A stretch of DNA of 64,000 bases from Bradyrhizobium sp. URHD0069 (GCF_000701345.1 NZ_JNIJ01000039.1:1-64000); one strand, 5' to 3'. Positions 1 through 9,012 are shown, numbered from the stretch's first letter. Translations and numbers: made by a program. Notes: generated by a model from the letters alone, not told the origin.

Positions 1-265
1 TCTTGTTGCGCTTGACATAGGGCTTGACGTGTTGCGGCGCCATCAGCTTCACCTCATGGCCTAGCTTGCGTAACTTCCGCGCCCAGTCATGCGCTGCGCC
101 GCACGCCTCCATTCCAATCACCGTCGGCGGCAGCTTGGCAAAAAACACCAACACCTCGTTGCGCCGAAGCCGCTTGCGCAACCCCGGCCGCTCCGCGGCA
201 TCGACCCCATGCAGCTGAAAAATATGCTTCGACGTATCCATTCCAATGCGGATAATCTGGTCCAC
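1..265 (-). mobile_element. IS110-family transposase, N-terminal part, cut by window edge
   Basis: Reading leftwards from a GTG at 263-265 the protein begins MDQIIRIGMDTSKHIFQLHG and stays open to the window edge (88 codons). The GMDTSK segment carries the first acidic residue expected of the DEDD RuvC-like catalytic domain of IS110 transposases, and GMEACGAAHDWARKL followed by HEVKLMAPQHVKPY are family hallmarks. Only the N-terminal domain is visible; the C-terminal transposase_20 part lies outside, so intactness cannot be judged. IS110 elements lack classical terminal inverted repeats, and I could not define the element end in 266-360. Confidence 0.88.
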
Positions 266-359
266 GGACGGCTCCCTTGTCTGAGATTTGCAACAACCTC
301 ATTCTGGCACACTGATGCCGTAGGGGGCCGTCCACCCCATCAGCCGCGGCCTCTCGTTC

Positions 360-440
360 GAAAAAGCCAGCAGCCACTGCCGTACCCACAAACGCCGCGG
401 CCTATGGGTCCCCGCTTTCGCGGGAACGACACCCATATTT
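360..440. repeat. REP-like palindromic repeat
   Basis: The stretch has a short palindrome, CCCGCTTTCGCGGG, followed by AACGACA, which resembles the ends of short palindromic repeats common between Bradyrhizobium genes. It sits between the IS110 start and the convergent end of the antiporter gene. No gene is seen in 266-447. Confidence 0.5.
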
Positions 441-447
441 TATGATA

Positions 448-1992
448 CTACCCCTGCGCGCTCAATTCCGCCCAGTCGAATTCTTCTTCAAGCTGATGAA
501 AGGCATCGTCGCCGATGGTTTCGGATTGGCGTAGCGTGAGGATCGCTCGCCGGGCGGCGTTGATGGCGCGCCGCCGCAACGGATCTGCCGGCAGTTCGCC
601 GGTTGAAACGCCGCCATCGGGATTGCCTTCCGCGCGAAGCAGCAGCGCGCGGTATTCAAGCCGGAGCATTTCAGCTTCTTCGGATGGGTCGCCGTCGATT
701 TCATCCAGCGCAGCCCGATAAGCGACGGCACGGGCGCGGGCCACCTCGGCGGCCACCGGGTTCTCGTCCTTCAGCCGCAGCGCCAGGATCAGCGGCCGCA
801 ATGTCAGACCCTGGATCACCAGCGATCCCAGCACCACGGCAAACGCCGTCAGCAGAATGAGATCGCGATACGGAAAACCTTCCGGCAGCGCATACGCCGC
901 TGCCAGCGTGACGATGCCGCGCATGCCGCACCAGGACACGACGATGCCGCTTTCAACGGTGGGCGCGGCCGTCGAGCGTCCGGGATGAAAGATGCCTCGC
1001 GCGATCAGTAGCCGCAATGTGGTACCGTAAATGATCACCCAGGCGATGCGTGTGAAGATGACCGTTGCGAGGACGCCGGCGGCGATCGCGCAGTATTCCA
1101 GCCGTACCAGTTCGTCGAGCCGTTCCCAAATGGGACGCAACTGCATGCCGATCAGCATGAACGCCAGCACGTTGAGAACAAAAACCGCGGTGTCCCATAC
1201 CGCGTAGGACGGCACGCGCAGACGCGCGGGGATTCGCGCCGGCGCGGTGCGCGCGATGGTAATCGCATAGGCGACGATGGTCAGAATGCCGGAAAGGCCG
1301 ATGTGCTCGGCCACGATCCATACAGTGAAGGTGCCGGCGAATTGCACGATGATCGCGCTTGGCGCATCGGTGATCCGCTGGGTCAACTTCGTTGAAATCC
1401 TGGCAAACAGATAGCCGGCCGCCAGGCTCCCCGCTAAAGCCAGGACGATCGACGGTGCAAACTCGCTCCACCTGAAGTGCTGGACCGCGGCAGCGCCAAC
1501 GGCGACGCGATAGATCAGGAGCGCGCTGGCGTCGTTGAGGAGGCTTTCACCTTCGAGAATTTTCAGGATCCGATACGGCAGGTTGACCTGCCGCAGGACG
1601 GCCGTCGCCGCGGCCGCATCAGGCGGCGCCACGATGGCCCCAAGCGCGATCGCGGCCGACCACGGCATGTCCGGCAGCAGCCAGTGGACAAGCACCGCCA
1701 CCGCCGCGGTGGTGAGGCCGACCGCGACGAATACCAGCGTCGAGACCGGCAGCCAGTTATTCCTGAGGTCGCGCAGCGAAGTGTCGAAGGCGGCATCCAG
1801 CAGCACCGGCGCTACGAACAGCGCCAGCGCCAGATCAGGCTCCAGCGTCCAGGACGGGCCGGATGGCACGAAGGCCAGCAGCATGCCGCCGATGGCGAGA
1901 AAGGTCGGATAAGGCACCTTTATCCGCCGCGCCAGCGCCGACAGCAGCACTGCAGCAAGCAGCAGGCCAATAAGCCATTCGAATGTGATCAA
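448..1992 (-). CDS. Na+/H+ antiporter, CPA1 family
   Basis: A 514-residue polytopic inner-membrane protein expected to exchange protons for Na+ or K+. About twelve hydrophobic segments fill residues 1-400. The family motifs are visible: APPDAAAATAVL near residue 125, ILEGESLLNDASALL (the ExxxND motif, near 147) and GMRGIVTLAAAYALP near 360. The last 110 residues are a charged cytoplasmic tail. The start is TTG, with no ATG in a better position and only a weak upstream purine run, so the exact start is uncertain. It stands alone. Which cation it moves cannot be told from the sequence. Confidence 0.9.
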   Translation of the reverse strand: MITFEWLIGLLLAAVLLSALARRIKVPYPTFLAIGGMLLAFVPSGPSWTLEPDLALALFVAPVLLDAAFDTSLRDLRNNWLPVSTLVFVAVGLTTAAVAVLVHWLLPDMPWSAAIALGAIVAPPDAAAATAVLRQVNLPYRILKILEGESLLNDASALLIYRVAVGAAAVQHFRWSEFAPSIVLALAGSLAAGYLFARISTKLTQRITDAPSAIIVQFAGTFTVWIVAEHIGLSGILTIVAYAITIARTAPARIPARLRVPSYAVWDTAVFVLNVLAFMLIGMQLRPIWERLDELVRLEYCAIAAGVLATVIFTRIAWVIIYGTTLRLLIARGIFHPGRSTAAPTVESGIVVSWCGMRGIVTLAAAYALPEGFPYRDLILLTAFAVVLGSLVIQGLTLRPLILALRLKDENPVAAEVARARAVAYRAALDEIDGDPSEEAEMLRLEYRALLLRAEGNPDGGVSTGELPADPLRRRAINAARRAILTLRQSETIGDDAFHQLEEEFDWAELSAQG

Positions 1993-2057
1993 GTCGCGGG
2001 TCCCGTCGGCCGTTTGATGTCGCCATCAGTCTAGCACCAAAACCACCGCGTCATCCG

Positions 2058-2082
2058 GGCGCGGCAGTGAGCCGCGCCTTTT
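2058..2082 (+). terminator. Hairpin followed by T-run
   Basis: GGCGCGGC, loop AGTGA, GCCGCGCC, then TTTT on the plus strand: a perfect 8-bp stem with a short U-run, shaped like an intrinsic terminator. It lies just beyond the 3' end of the minus-strand gene at 2084-2854, so the T-run faces the opposite way. It may instead act as a transcript-end stabiliser or belong to a repeat. Confidence 0.45.
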
Positions 2083-2083
2083 G

Positions 2084-2854
2084 CTATTGAGCGAGCGCCA
2101 ATATTCCACCCGCGAAGGAATGCCAGGCCGCCGTGGCGCTGATCGGCCAGTTCAGGAGCTTCACAGCTATCAGCGTGGCGCCGCCGTAGATGTACACCGG
2201 GTGCGGACGTCCGCGCGTACGCCAATCGAAAACGATCGCGACCACGAGCAGCAGGTAAGCGACGAAAGCCGGGGCGATGGTGACCTCGACCGGAGGCGGG
2301 CCGGGTGGTCCAGGCGGCGCCAGGAAGGTGAGAAACCAGCGGGCCACCGCCGCGTCCAGCAGCGATATGCCGGCCAGAAGCATCAATCGCTTGTGGGTTT
2401 CGGGCTGACGCGTGGCGGCAACGGCGAGGATGAAGACCACCGCAAAGAACAGGATGCCACTAAGCGGGACGATCACAAAAGCTATCCCCGCATCGGTTTG
2501 CCCGATCGCCGCAGAGCGCTTCATCGCGTTGACCGCGACCAGAAAGCCGAAGATCGTCATCGCGGTCGCCAGCGACACGCCGATCATTCCCATCGTGCGA
2601 TGACGTGCGATCTGTCCGGAAGCGGCCAGCCAGGTCTGTAACGCAAAGTACAGGGTCCAGGCGAAAAACAGCATGCCGTGAAAATGAACCACCGGCGAAG
2701 ACGAGAACGATCCCGAAGCCAGGGGTAGCCAGTAGGTCGGCGCGAAGCCGAGGAAGGCGACGGCCGTGCACGCCAGCGCCATATGAAAATAAAAATATCG
2801 CGTGTCTGACGCCGCGCTGGCGCGCACGCGATTGCCGTCGATCAAGGTTGTCAT
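2084..2854 (-). CDS. Polytopic membrane protein, unknown function
   Basis: A 256-residue protein with about seven hydrophobic segments. Histidines sit at or near membrane edges (VHFHGMLFFAWTLYF near residue 57, ARHRTMGMIG near 85, THKRLMLLAG near 165), a pattern that recalls haem- or quinone-linked membrane proteins such as the DUF2306 group, but I do not recognise the family firmly. The start ATG has no strong ribosome binding site. It is transcribed alone, divergently from the TPR/LprI protein gene. Function not assigned. Confidence 0.7.
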   Translation of the reverse strand: MTTLIDGNRVRASAASDTRYFYFHMALACTAVAFLGFAPTYWLPLASGSFSSSPVVHFHGMLFFAWTLYFALQTWLAASGQIARHRTMGMIGVSLATAMTIFGFLVAVNAMKRSAAIGQTDAGIAFVIVPLSGILFFAVVFILAVAATRQPETHKRLMLLAGISLLDAAVARWFLTFLAPPGPPGPPPVEVTIAPAFVAYLLLVVAIVFDWRTRGRPHPVYIYGGATLIAVKLLNWPISATAAWHSFAGGILALAQ

Positions 2855-3015
2855 GAGTGTTGAGTCTCTGGGACCGGGTTTTGGTTCAAATAAACCATCC
2901 GGCCATATCCGTTCTGGTCAATAAACGACCATGCAATTGCTCTGCATTCCGATCCGCGGCATTACTGGCGTGTGGCGGCCTCTCCGATATCGAAGGCGAT
3001 TCGCTGGGTACATCG

Positions 3016-3792
3016 ATGAGACATAATTTCACGGCCCGGATCCGAACCGCAGCGGTCGCCTCTCTGCTGTGGACAGCGCCGCCGCAACAGGCGCTGGCCA
3101 CCGGCGCCGAGCCCGCCACCGATCCGCAGGTCGACCCCGCGCCTTGCATTGCTGCGGCGGCGTCCAATGATGCCGAGAAGATCATCGCCATTTGCGGCGC
3201 GCTGGTCGACAACGAGAAGACGCTGCGGGCGGACCGCATCAAGGCGCTGATCGCGCGCGCCGGCGCCTACGACCGCAAGGAGCTGATCGACCGCGCCATC
3301 GAGGACTACGACACGGCGCTGCGGCTCGACCCGACGCTGGCCGATATCTTCAACGCCCGTGGCGAACTCTGGCGCAGGAAGGGCGATCGACCCCGCGCCC
3401 TGCAGGATTTCGGCGCCGCGATCAAGCTTAACCCGGATCATCCGGCGGCGAAGCGAAGTTACAAATCGCTCGCACGGGAGGTTGAACGCCTCGGCGCGTT
3501 TATGGCGCTCAATAACCAGCCGAACTTCAATTGTTCGACCGCCAGACGCGCAGTCGAGAAGGCAATCTGCGCCAATCCTGAACTCGCCAATCTTGACCGC
3601 GAGATCAACGCCGTGAACAGCAAAGTGGTTCGCGAAGCGGCCTCCAACAGTCTGCGGGCCGGCCGCGCCTTGCAGCGCGAACAGGACGTCTTTCTCGCCC
3701 GCCGCAACGCCGGATTCGGCCGGCCGGGCTACGACCTGCGAAGCGCAATGAGAGAGCGACTGGACCGTCTGCTGGCGATTGAATCCTATTGA
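3016..3792 (+). CDS. Secreted TPR protein with LprI-like C-terminal domain
   Basis: A 258-residue protein from the ATG at 3016. Residues 1-30 look like a signal peptide ending near QALATG. Residues about 75-155 hold TPR-type helices (AIEDYDTALRLDPTLADIFN, then ALQDFGAAIKLNPDHPAAKR). Residues 170-258 resemble the lysozyme inhibitor LprI/DUF1311 domain: NFNCSTARRAVEKAICANPE with the conserved cysteine pair, then LANLDREINAV. An upstream in-frame start at 2857 would place the signal sequence inside the protein, so the internal ATG is preferred. Likely periplasmic; lysozyme inhibition is a property of the domain family, not shown for this protein. Confidence 0.75.
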   Translation: MRHNFTARIRTAAVASLLWTAPPQQALATGAEPATDPQVDPAPCIAAAASNDAEKIIAICGALVDNEKTLRADRIKALIARAGAYDRKELIDRAIEDYDTALRLDPTLADIFNARGELWRRKGDRPRALQDFGAAIKLNPDHPAAKRSYKSLAREVERLGAFMALNNQPNFNCSTARRAVEKAICANPELANLDREINAVNSKVVREAASNSLRAGRALQREQDVFLARRNAGFGRPGYDLRSAMRERLDRLLAIESY

Positions 3793-3897
3793 ACGCCGGC
3801 GCGATCCATTAGCCCAATGTTGCACTGTTTTCGCCTTGAAATGGCGGCGCTTCCCGTGACAATGCAGCCTGGCAAGCAAAGAAACTGCCGCCCGTAC

Positions 3898-3989
3898 CGT
3901 CATGGCCGGCCTGTCCCGGCCATCCACGTCTTGCTTTCTTTGATAGGATGCAAAGAGGTGGATGCCCGGGACAAGCCCGGAACATGACG
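3898..3989. repeat. Intergenic palindromic repeat
   Basis: Two arms in opposite orientation: ATGGCCGG...CCCGGCCATCCACG on the left and GTGGATGCCCGGGACAAGCC on the right, separated by about 30 bp. This imperfect palindrome is typical of repeats scattered between genes in Bradyrhizobiaceae. It lies directly upstream of prpE. Confidence 0.65.
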
Positions 3990-4017
3990 ATGTGGATGGA
4001 TCACGGGGAGCGACGCC

Positions 4018-5928
4018 ATGAACATCCAGAACAACAGCCGGTATCACGAGGTCCATGCCCGCTCGCTCGCCGACCCGGAGGGCTTTTGGCGCGAGGCGGC
4101 GCGGGAGATCGACTGGATCGAGCCCGCGAAAAAGATATTCGATCCCGGCATGGGTCTGTATGGCTGCTGGTTCGCCGGCGCCGTGGTCAACACCTGCTAC
4201 AACGCGCTGGACCGTCATGTCGCCGGTGGACGCGCGGATCAGGTGGCGCTGATCCACGATTCGCCGCTGGCCAATACCATCTCGAAACTGACCTACTCGG
4301 AACTGCTCAAGGAGGTGCAGACGCTCGCCGCGGTCATGCAGGATTTCGGCATCGTCAAGGGCGACCGCGTCATCCTCTATATGCCGATGGTGCCGGAAGC
4401 CGTGGTCGCGATGCTGGCCTGCGCGCGGATCGGTGCGGTGCATTCCGTGGTGTTCGGCGGCTTCGCGGCGAAAGAACTCGCGACGCGCATCGAAGACGCC
4501 AAACCAAAACTGATCTTCTCGGCAAGCTGCGGGCTCGAGCCCGGCCGCATCGTGCAGTACAAGCCGCTGCTCGACGAGGCGATCAAACTTTCAAGCGTGA
4601 AGCCGCAAGCCTGCATCATCCTGCAGCGGCCGCAGCACTCCTGCGAACTCACCGCGGGCCGCGATCACGACTGGGCGGCGTTGCGCCGCGCCGCGTACGA
4701 CGCCGGCAAGACGGCTGCGTGCGTGCCGGTGCTCGCGACCGATCCGCTCTATATCCTCTATACCTCGGGCACCACAGGTAAGCCCAAAGGCGTGGTGCGC
4801 GACAATGGCGGGCATCTGGTCGCGCTGAAATGGTCGATGTTCAATCTGTACGGCGTCAAGCCCGGTGAAGTCTGGTGGTGCGGCTCCGATATCGGCTGGG
4901 TGGTCGGCCACAGCTACATCATCTACGGGCCGCTGTTTCACGGCGCGACCTCGATCATGTATGAGGGCAAGCCGATCGGCACGCCCGACGCCGGCGCGTT
5001 CTGGCGGGTGATTGCCGAGCACAAGGCTGTGGCGCTGTTCACCGCGCCGACCGCCTTCCGCGCCATTCGCAAGGAAGACCCGGACGGCAAGTTCATCCGC
5101 CGGAACGACCTTTCCAAATTCCGCACGCTGTTTCTCGCCGGCGAGCGCGCCGATCCGCCGACGGTGGAATGGGCGGAAGCTCAATTGAAGGTGCCGGTGA
5201 TCGATCACTGGTGGCAGACCGAAACCGGCTGGTGCATCGCCGGCAACCCGGTGGGGTTGGGGATGCTGCCGGTGAAGCACGGCTCGCCGACGGTGCCGAT
5301 GCCGGGTTATCAGGTCGACGTGGTCGATGAGGCTGCCAGGCCGCTGCCCGCGGATGTCATGGGCTCGCTCGTGATCAAGCTGCCGATGCCGCCGGGCTGC
5401 CTGCCGACACTGTGGGAGCAGGACGAGCGCTGCAAGGAAGCCTATTTCAATGAATTCCCCGGCTACTACAAAACCGCCGACGCCGGTTACAAGGACGAGG
5501 ATGGCTATGTCTTTGTGATGGGCCGCACCGATGACATCATCAATGTCGCCGGTCACCGGCTCTCCACCGGCGGCATGGAAGAGATTCTCGCTTCCCATCC
5601 CGACGTCGCCGAATGCGCGGTGCTTGGCATCAAGGACGCGATCAAGGGCGAGGTGCCCTGCGGTTTCCTGGTGCTGAAGGCCGGCGTCGCGAGAAGCCAT
5701 GCCGAGATCGAAACGGAGATCGTGACGCTGGTGCGCGAAAAGCTCGGCCCCGTCGCGGCGTTCAAGCTCGCCATCACCGTGGGCCGGTTGCCGAAGACGC
5801 GTTCGGGGAAAATCCTGCGCGGCACCATCAAGAAGATCGCCGACGGCGAGGCGTGGACCATGCCGGCGACCATCGAGGATCCGAAGGTGCTGGACGAAAT
5901 CGGCGAGGCGCTGAAGGGACGCGTGTAA
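4018..5928 (+). CDS. prpE: Propionyl-CoA synthetase (propionate--CoA ligase)
   Basis: A 636-residue cytoplasmic acyl-CoA synthetase that activates propionate with ATP and CoA by an acyl-AMP intermediate. The N-terminal ACAS_N segment (residues 5-60) is followed by the P-loop-like motif ILYTSGTTGKPKGVVRD near 247 and the DHWWQTETGW motif near 400. The C-terminal domain has YKTADAGYKDEDGYVFVMGR near 486, DDIINVAGHRLSTGGMEE, and the acetylatable lysine motif LPKTRSGKILRGT near 590. GSDIGWVVGHSYIIYGPL is characteristic of PrpE/Acs-type enzymes. GGAG lies 7 nt before the ATG. No methylcitrate-cycle genes are adjacent, so the product may enter the methylmalonyl-CoA route. Confidence 0.93.
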   Translation: MNIQNNSRYHEVHARSLADPEGFWREAAREIDWIEPAKKIFDPGMGLYGCWFAGAVVNTCYNALDRHVAGGRADQVALIHDSPLANTISKLTYSELLKEVQTLAAVMQDFGIVKGDRVILYMPMVPEAVVAMLACARIGAVHSVVFGGFAAKELATRIEDAKPKLIFSASCGLEPGRIVQYKPLLDEAIKLSSVKPQACIILQRPQHSCELTAGRDHDWAALRRAAYDAGKTAACVPVLATDPLYILYTSGTTGKPKGVVRDNGGHLVALKWSMFNLYGVKPGEVWWCGSDIGWVVGHSYIIYGPLFHGATSIMYEGKPIGTPDAGAFWRVIAEHKAVALFTAPTAFRAIRKEDPDGKFIRRNDLSKFRTLFLAGERADPPTVEWAEAQLKVPVIDHWWQTETGWCIAGNPVGLGMLPVKHGSPTVPMPGYQVDVVDEAARPLPADVMGSLVIKLPMPPGCLPTLWEQDERCKEAYFNEFPGYYKTADAGYKDEDGYVFVMGRTDDIINVAGHRLSTGGMEEILASHPDVAECAVLGIKDAIKGEVPCGFLVLKAGVARSHAEIETEIVTLVREKLGPVAAFKLAITVGRLPKTRSGKILRGTIKKIADGEAWTMPATIEDPKVLDEIGEALKGRV

Positions 5929-5957
5929 GGCTTTCTTGAATAGGCCGTATTTCTCTG

Positions 5958-6042
5958 GACCTCATCCTGAGGAACGGCGTAAGCCGCGTCTCGAAGGATG
6001 GTTCGAGACGCCCGCGGCGCGGGCTCCTCACCATGAGGTTCG
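5958..6042. repeat. Palindromic repeat, CCTCATCCTGAGG type
   Basis: Contains CCTCATCCTGAGGA, CGTCTCGAAGGATGGTTCGA and a distal CACCATGAGG. The same words recur at 6555-6670, so these are two copies of one family of intergenic repeats. This copy runs into the start region of the following lipoprotein gene. Confidence 0.8.
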
Positions 6043-6053
6043 AAAGGCAACGC

Positions 6054-6314
6054 ATGAAATTGAAATTTGCTATCCCGCTATTGCTCGTTGTCCCGCTGCT
6101 CGCGGGCTGCCTCGAACGGGGACAGCCGACCATGGCCGATGCAAATGGCGACGACGATGCGATCTGCCGTGCCAACAATGTCGCGGTCGGCTCGCCCGAA
6201 TATGTCGCCTGCCGGAAAGATCGCGATGTGGCGCGCAACAACTCCGTCGCGCGCGCCGACCGGCAGCAGCGCAATCTCGGCGAATATATGATGAATAACC
6301 CGGTCAGGCCGTAA
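6054..6314 (+). CDS. Small lipoprotein
   Basis: An 86-residue protein from ATG 6054. The N-terminus MKLKFAIPLLLVVPLLAGC is a lipoprotein signal with lipobox LAGC, so mature Cys19 should be lipidated. The remainder is polar, with two further cysteines (ICRANN, YVACRKD), an arginine-rich central segment and a C-terminus of MMNNPVRP. No family recognised. The in-frame ATG 21 bp upstream would spoil the lipoprotein signal and falls inside the repeat. It may be co-transcribed with the DUF6494 gene 15 nt downstream. Confidence 0.7.
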   Translation: MKLKFAIPLLLVVPLLAGCLERGQPTMADANGDDDAICRANNVAVGSPEYVACRKDRDVARNNSVARADRQQRNLGEYMMNNPVRP

Positions 6315-6329
6315 CCTCAGGAGGCGATC

Positions 6330-6536
6330 ATGAACGAAGACGTTTTTAACAACAGCCTGCGCAAATTCCTCAAGAAGGTCGGCGTCACCTCGCAGCGCGA
6401 AATCGAGAAGGCGGTGCGCGACGCGGTGGAAGCCGGCCGTCTCAAAGGCAACGAGAAAATGGCGGCCAAGATGGTTCTTACCGTTGGCGGCGTCAGCCTC
6501 ACCCACGAGATCACTGACGAGATCGAACTCGGTTAA
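6330..6536 (+). CDS. DUF6494 family small protein
   Basis: A 68-residue acidic/basic-patterned protein with no signal peptide or membrane segment: NNSLRKFLKKVGVTSQREIE followed by a second helix (AVEAGRLKGNEKMAAKMVLT) and an acidic end ITDEIELG. The pattern matches small conserved proteobacterial proteins now filed as DUF6494; function unknown. AGGAGG lies 5 nt before the ATG. It follows the lipoprotein gene closely and is followed by a palindromic repeat. Confidence 0.7.
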   Translation: MNEDVFNNSLRKFLKKVGVTSQREIEKAVRDAVEAGRLKGNEKMAAKMVLTVGGVSLTHEITDEIELG

Positions 6537-6554
6537 TTTCGGCCGACGGCAATC

Positions 6555-6670
6555 GACCTCATCCTGAGGAGCGCGCTGTTGCGCGCGTCTCGAAGGATGA
6601 TGGGACGCATCCCTCATGGTTCGAGACGGGCAAAGATGCGCGCCTCTGCGATGAGGTAATCATCGCAGAG
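6555..6670. repeat. Palindromic repeat, second copy of CCTCATCCTGAGG type
   Basis: CCTCATCCTGAGGAGCGCGC, loop TGT, then TGCGCGCGTCTCGAAGGATG, with a distal copy of the words ending in GATGAGGTAATCATCGCAGA. Same family as the copy at 5958-6042. The distal half places GATGAGG just before the PhnA-like gene. Confidence 0.8.
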
Positions 6671-6686
6671 GCGCAGGAACAGAATT

Positions 6687-6905
6687 ATGGACATCAAGGT
6701 CAGGGACTCGAACGGCGCGCTGCTCGCCGAGGGCGACAGCGTGACGCTGATCAAGGACCTGAAGCTGAAGGGCTCGTCCACCGTGCTCAAGCGCGGCACC
6801 GTGATCAAGAATATCCACCTGACCGACAACGAAGACGAGATCGAAGGCCGCACCGACAAGGTCAAGGGCCTGGTGCTGAGGACAGAGTTTTTGAAGAAGG
6901 CGTGA
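6687..6905 (+). CDS. PhnA-type (alkylphosphonate utilization) short protein
   Basis: A 72-residue protein corresponding to the C-terminal beta-barrel domain of PhnA/YjdM: DSNGALLAEGDSVTLIKDLK, KGSSTVLKRGTVIKNIHLTD, then EGRTDKVKGLVLRTEFLKKA. The N-terminal zinc ribbon of full PhnA (about 110 residues) is absent, and no truncated upstream frame encodes it, so this looks like the stand-alone short form. The name is historical; PhnA is not established as a phosphonate enzyme. Monocistronic, between two palindromic repeats. Confidence 0.8.
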   Translation: MDIKVRDSNGALLAEGDSVTLIKDLKLKGSSTVLKRGTVIKNIHLTDNEDEIEGRTDKVKGLVLRTEFLKKA

Positions 6906-6967
6906 GGGGAACGCCGCAATTGACGGCGAACCACGCAACGTGGCCCGCCGAGCGCGCTCAGCCGGTA

Positions 6968-7108
6968 ACCGTCATCATCCGCGAAAGCGGATGATCCCGT
7001 ATTCCAGAGACGTCAGTGATTAAATCGAGAGGTCGCGGCGCACTGGATGCCCCGCCGGAGCCTGTCATCGGGCTCGCCGAAGGCGAGACCCGGTGGCGGG
7101 GCATGACG
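6968..7108. repeat. Intergenic palindromic repeat
   Basis: CGTCATCATCCGCGAAAGCG, GATGATCCCGTATTCCAGAG and later ACTGGATGCCCCGCC with the reverse arm GGCGGGGCATGACGACC. This is the common GCGGATGATCC / CCGCGGGCATGACG type of repeat of Bradyrhizobiaceae, filling the space between two convergent genes. Confidence 0.65.
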
Positions 7109-7132
7109 ACCACAGCGGCAGCCGACCAGCTC

Positions 7133-7825
7133 CTACTCCTCGTCCTGCTTCTTCCCGCCGATGGTCTTCAGCTTGGCGAACACGGCGTCGACGTTGAGAT
7201 CGTCGCGCTGCTTCTCGGTGGGCTCGAATTCCGGCTCCTTGCGGGTGGTCTCGGAGGCCGGCAGCAAGGTCGCGCCGCCATATGCGGCGTCGGTCGGCTT
7301 CTCCTTGGCCGCGCGCTGCACCTCGAAATCGAGCTCGATCTGCGAGCACAGACCGAGCGTCACCGGGTCCATCGGGGTCAGGGTAGAGGCATTCCAGTGG
7401 GTACGATCACGCACGCTGGCGATGGTGGTCTTGGTGGTGCCGACCAGGCGCATGATCTGCGCGTCCTTCAATTCGGGATGGTTGCGCACCAGCCACAGGA
7501 TCGCGCTCGGCCGCTCATGGCGGCGCGATACCGGCGTATAGCGCGGGCCCTTCTTCTTGGCCTGCGGCGGCAGCGTCACCTTGCTCTCGCCGAGCTTGAG
7601 GCGATAGTTCGGGTCCTTTTCGCCCTTTTCGATCTCGTCGCGGGTCAATTGGCCGGTCGAAATCGGGTCCATGCCCTTGATGCCCTGGGCGGCGTCGCCA
7701 TCGGCGATGGCGCGGACCTCCAGCGGGTGCATTTTGGTGAAATCGGCCACCTGGTCGAAGGTCAGCGCGGTATTGTCAACCAGCCACACGGCAGTCGCTT
7801 TTGGCATCAGCGGTGCATTGCTCAT
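7133..7825 (-). CDS. trcR: Cell cycle transcriptional regulator TrcR (DUF1013)
   Basis: A 230-residue protein from ATG 7825 (AAGGAG 8 nt upstream; an earlier in-frame start at 7879 has none). Residues 1-60 hold a helix-turn-helix-like region (MPKATAVWLVDNTALTFDQV, ADFTKMHPLEVRAIADGD). Residues about 105-165 contain the second conserved block RPSAILWLVRNHPELKDAQI, GTTKTTIASVRDRTHW and DPVTLGLCSQIELD. The DUF1013 family is restricted to Alphaproteobacteria and named for a role in cell-cycle transcription. The acidic/charged tail is variable. Stand-alone gene. Confidence 0.9.
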   Translation of the reverse strand: MSNAPLMPKATAVWLVDNTALTFDQVADFTKMHPLEVRAIADGDAAQGIKGMDPISTGQLTRDEIEKGEKDPNYRLKLGESKVTLPPQAKKKGPRYTPVSRRHERPSAILWLVRNHPELKDAQIMRLVGTTKTTIASVRDRTHWNASTLTPMDPVTLGLCSQIELDFEVQRAAKEKPTDAAYGGATLLPASETTRKEPEFEPTEKQRDDLNVDAVFAKLKTIGGKKQDEE

Positions 7826-8041
7826 GGCAAATCTCCTTAGCGCTTCGCCCACCTCTTTTGGAGACGAAGCCGTGGTCATCAGCGATGACGGGAATTATAC
7901 CCCTATATAGGCCGTCCCGGCCTTGCCGCGCAATGGTTTGCTGACCGGCCTTGACAGCGCCCAAAAGCCGTCCCAAGTCGTTATTTGAATTGACCGTTCC
8001 CCGCCCGCCGGCTGGGGGTGATTCGGTCCGAGATCGCCCCT

Positions 8042-9007
8042 ATGTCAGCCAAACCACCCCTGAAAATCGTGCTTTGTTCGCCCCGGGGCTTCTGCGCCGG
8101 CGTGGTGCGGGCGATCGACACCGTGGAACGCGCGCTCACGATCTATGGCGCCCCGGTCTATGTCCGTCACGAGATCGTCCACAACCGCTACGTGGTCGAC
8201 AGCCTCAAGACCAAAGGCGCGATTTTCGTCGAGGAACTGGCTGAAATCCCCGACAACACCAACGCACCGGTGGTGTTTTCAGCCCACGGGGTTCCGAAAT
8301 CGGTGCCGGCGGATGCCCGCGCCCGTAATTTCTTTTCGTTGGATGCCACCTGTCCGCTGGTCACCAAGGTGCACCGAGAGGCGGCGATCCATTTCAAGCG
8401 CGGCCGCGAAATCCTCTTGATCGGGCATTCCCATCATCCCGAAGTGGTCGGCACGCTCGGGCAATTGCCGGCCGGCGCCGTGACGCTGATCGAGACCGCG
8501 GACGACGCCAAGACCTTCACGCCGAAGAACCCCGACAATCTCGCCTTCGTCACGCAGACCACGCTGTCGATCGACGACACCGCCGAAATCGTCGCGATGC
8601 TGAAGGAGCGGTTTCCCAACATCTCCGGCCCGCACAAGGAAGACATCTGCTACGCCACCACCAACCGCCAACTGGCGGTGAAGAAGGTGGCGCCGGTGGT
8701 CGACGCCCTGATCGTGGTCGGCGCGCCGAATTCGTCGAATTCGCAGCGGCTGCGCGAGGTCGCCGAACGCGAGGGCTGCCCGATCGCGGTGCTGGCGCAG
8801 CGCGCCGGCGATCTCGACTGGTCACGGTTTGAGGGCATCAAGAGCCTCGGCATCACCGCCGGTGCGTCGGCGCCGGAAGTGATCGTCGAGGAGATCATGG
8901 GTGCGTTCGCCGAACGCTACGAATTGCATGTGGAGACGGTCTCGGCCGCGGAAGAGAACGAATTCTTTCCGTTGCCGCGTTCGCTGCGGCCCGACGCAGC
9001 CGAGTAG
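8042..9007 (+). CDS. ispH: 4-hydroxy-3-methylbut-2-enyl diphosphate reductase
   Basis: A 321-residue iron-sulfur enzyme of the MEP pathway, making IPP and DMAPP from HMBPP. The three cluster cysteines are seen in CSPRGFCAGVVRAIDTVERA (N-terminus), LDATCPLVTKVHREA (near 98) and EDICYATTNRQ (near 200). The substrate-binding blocks VVFSAHGVP, GHSHHPEVVGTLGQ and GAPNSSNSQRL are present. The ATG at 8042 gives the usual family length; a GTG 24 nt earlier is possible. First gene of a tight ispH-thrB-rnhA set (5-nt gap to thrB). Confidence 0.96.
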   Translation: MSAKPPLKIVLCSPRGFCAGVVRAIDTVERALTIYGAPVYVRHEIVHNRYVVDSLKTKGAIFVEELAEIPDNTNAPVVFSAHGVPKSVPADARARNFFSLDATCPLVTKVHREAAIHFKRGREILLIGHSHHPEVVGTLGQLPAGAVTLIETADDAKTFTPKNPDNLAFVTQTTLSIDDTAEIVAMLKERFPNISGPHKEDICYATTNRQLAVKKVAPVVDALIVVGAPNSSNSQRLREVAEREGCPIAVLAQRAGDLDWSRFEGIKSLGITAGASAPEVIVEEIMGAFAERYELHVETVSAAEENEFFPLPRSLRPDAAE

Positions 9008-9012
9008 CTGCG

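Noticed and set aside
2962..4443. 493-codon open frame opposite the TPR/LprI and prpE genes
   Set aside because: Runs antisense through two clear genes; its length comes from high GC content.
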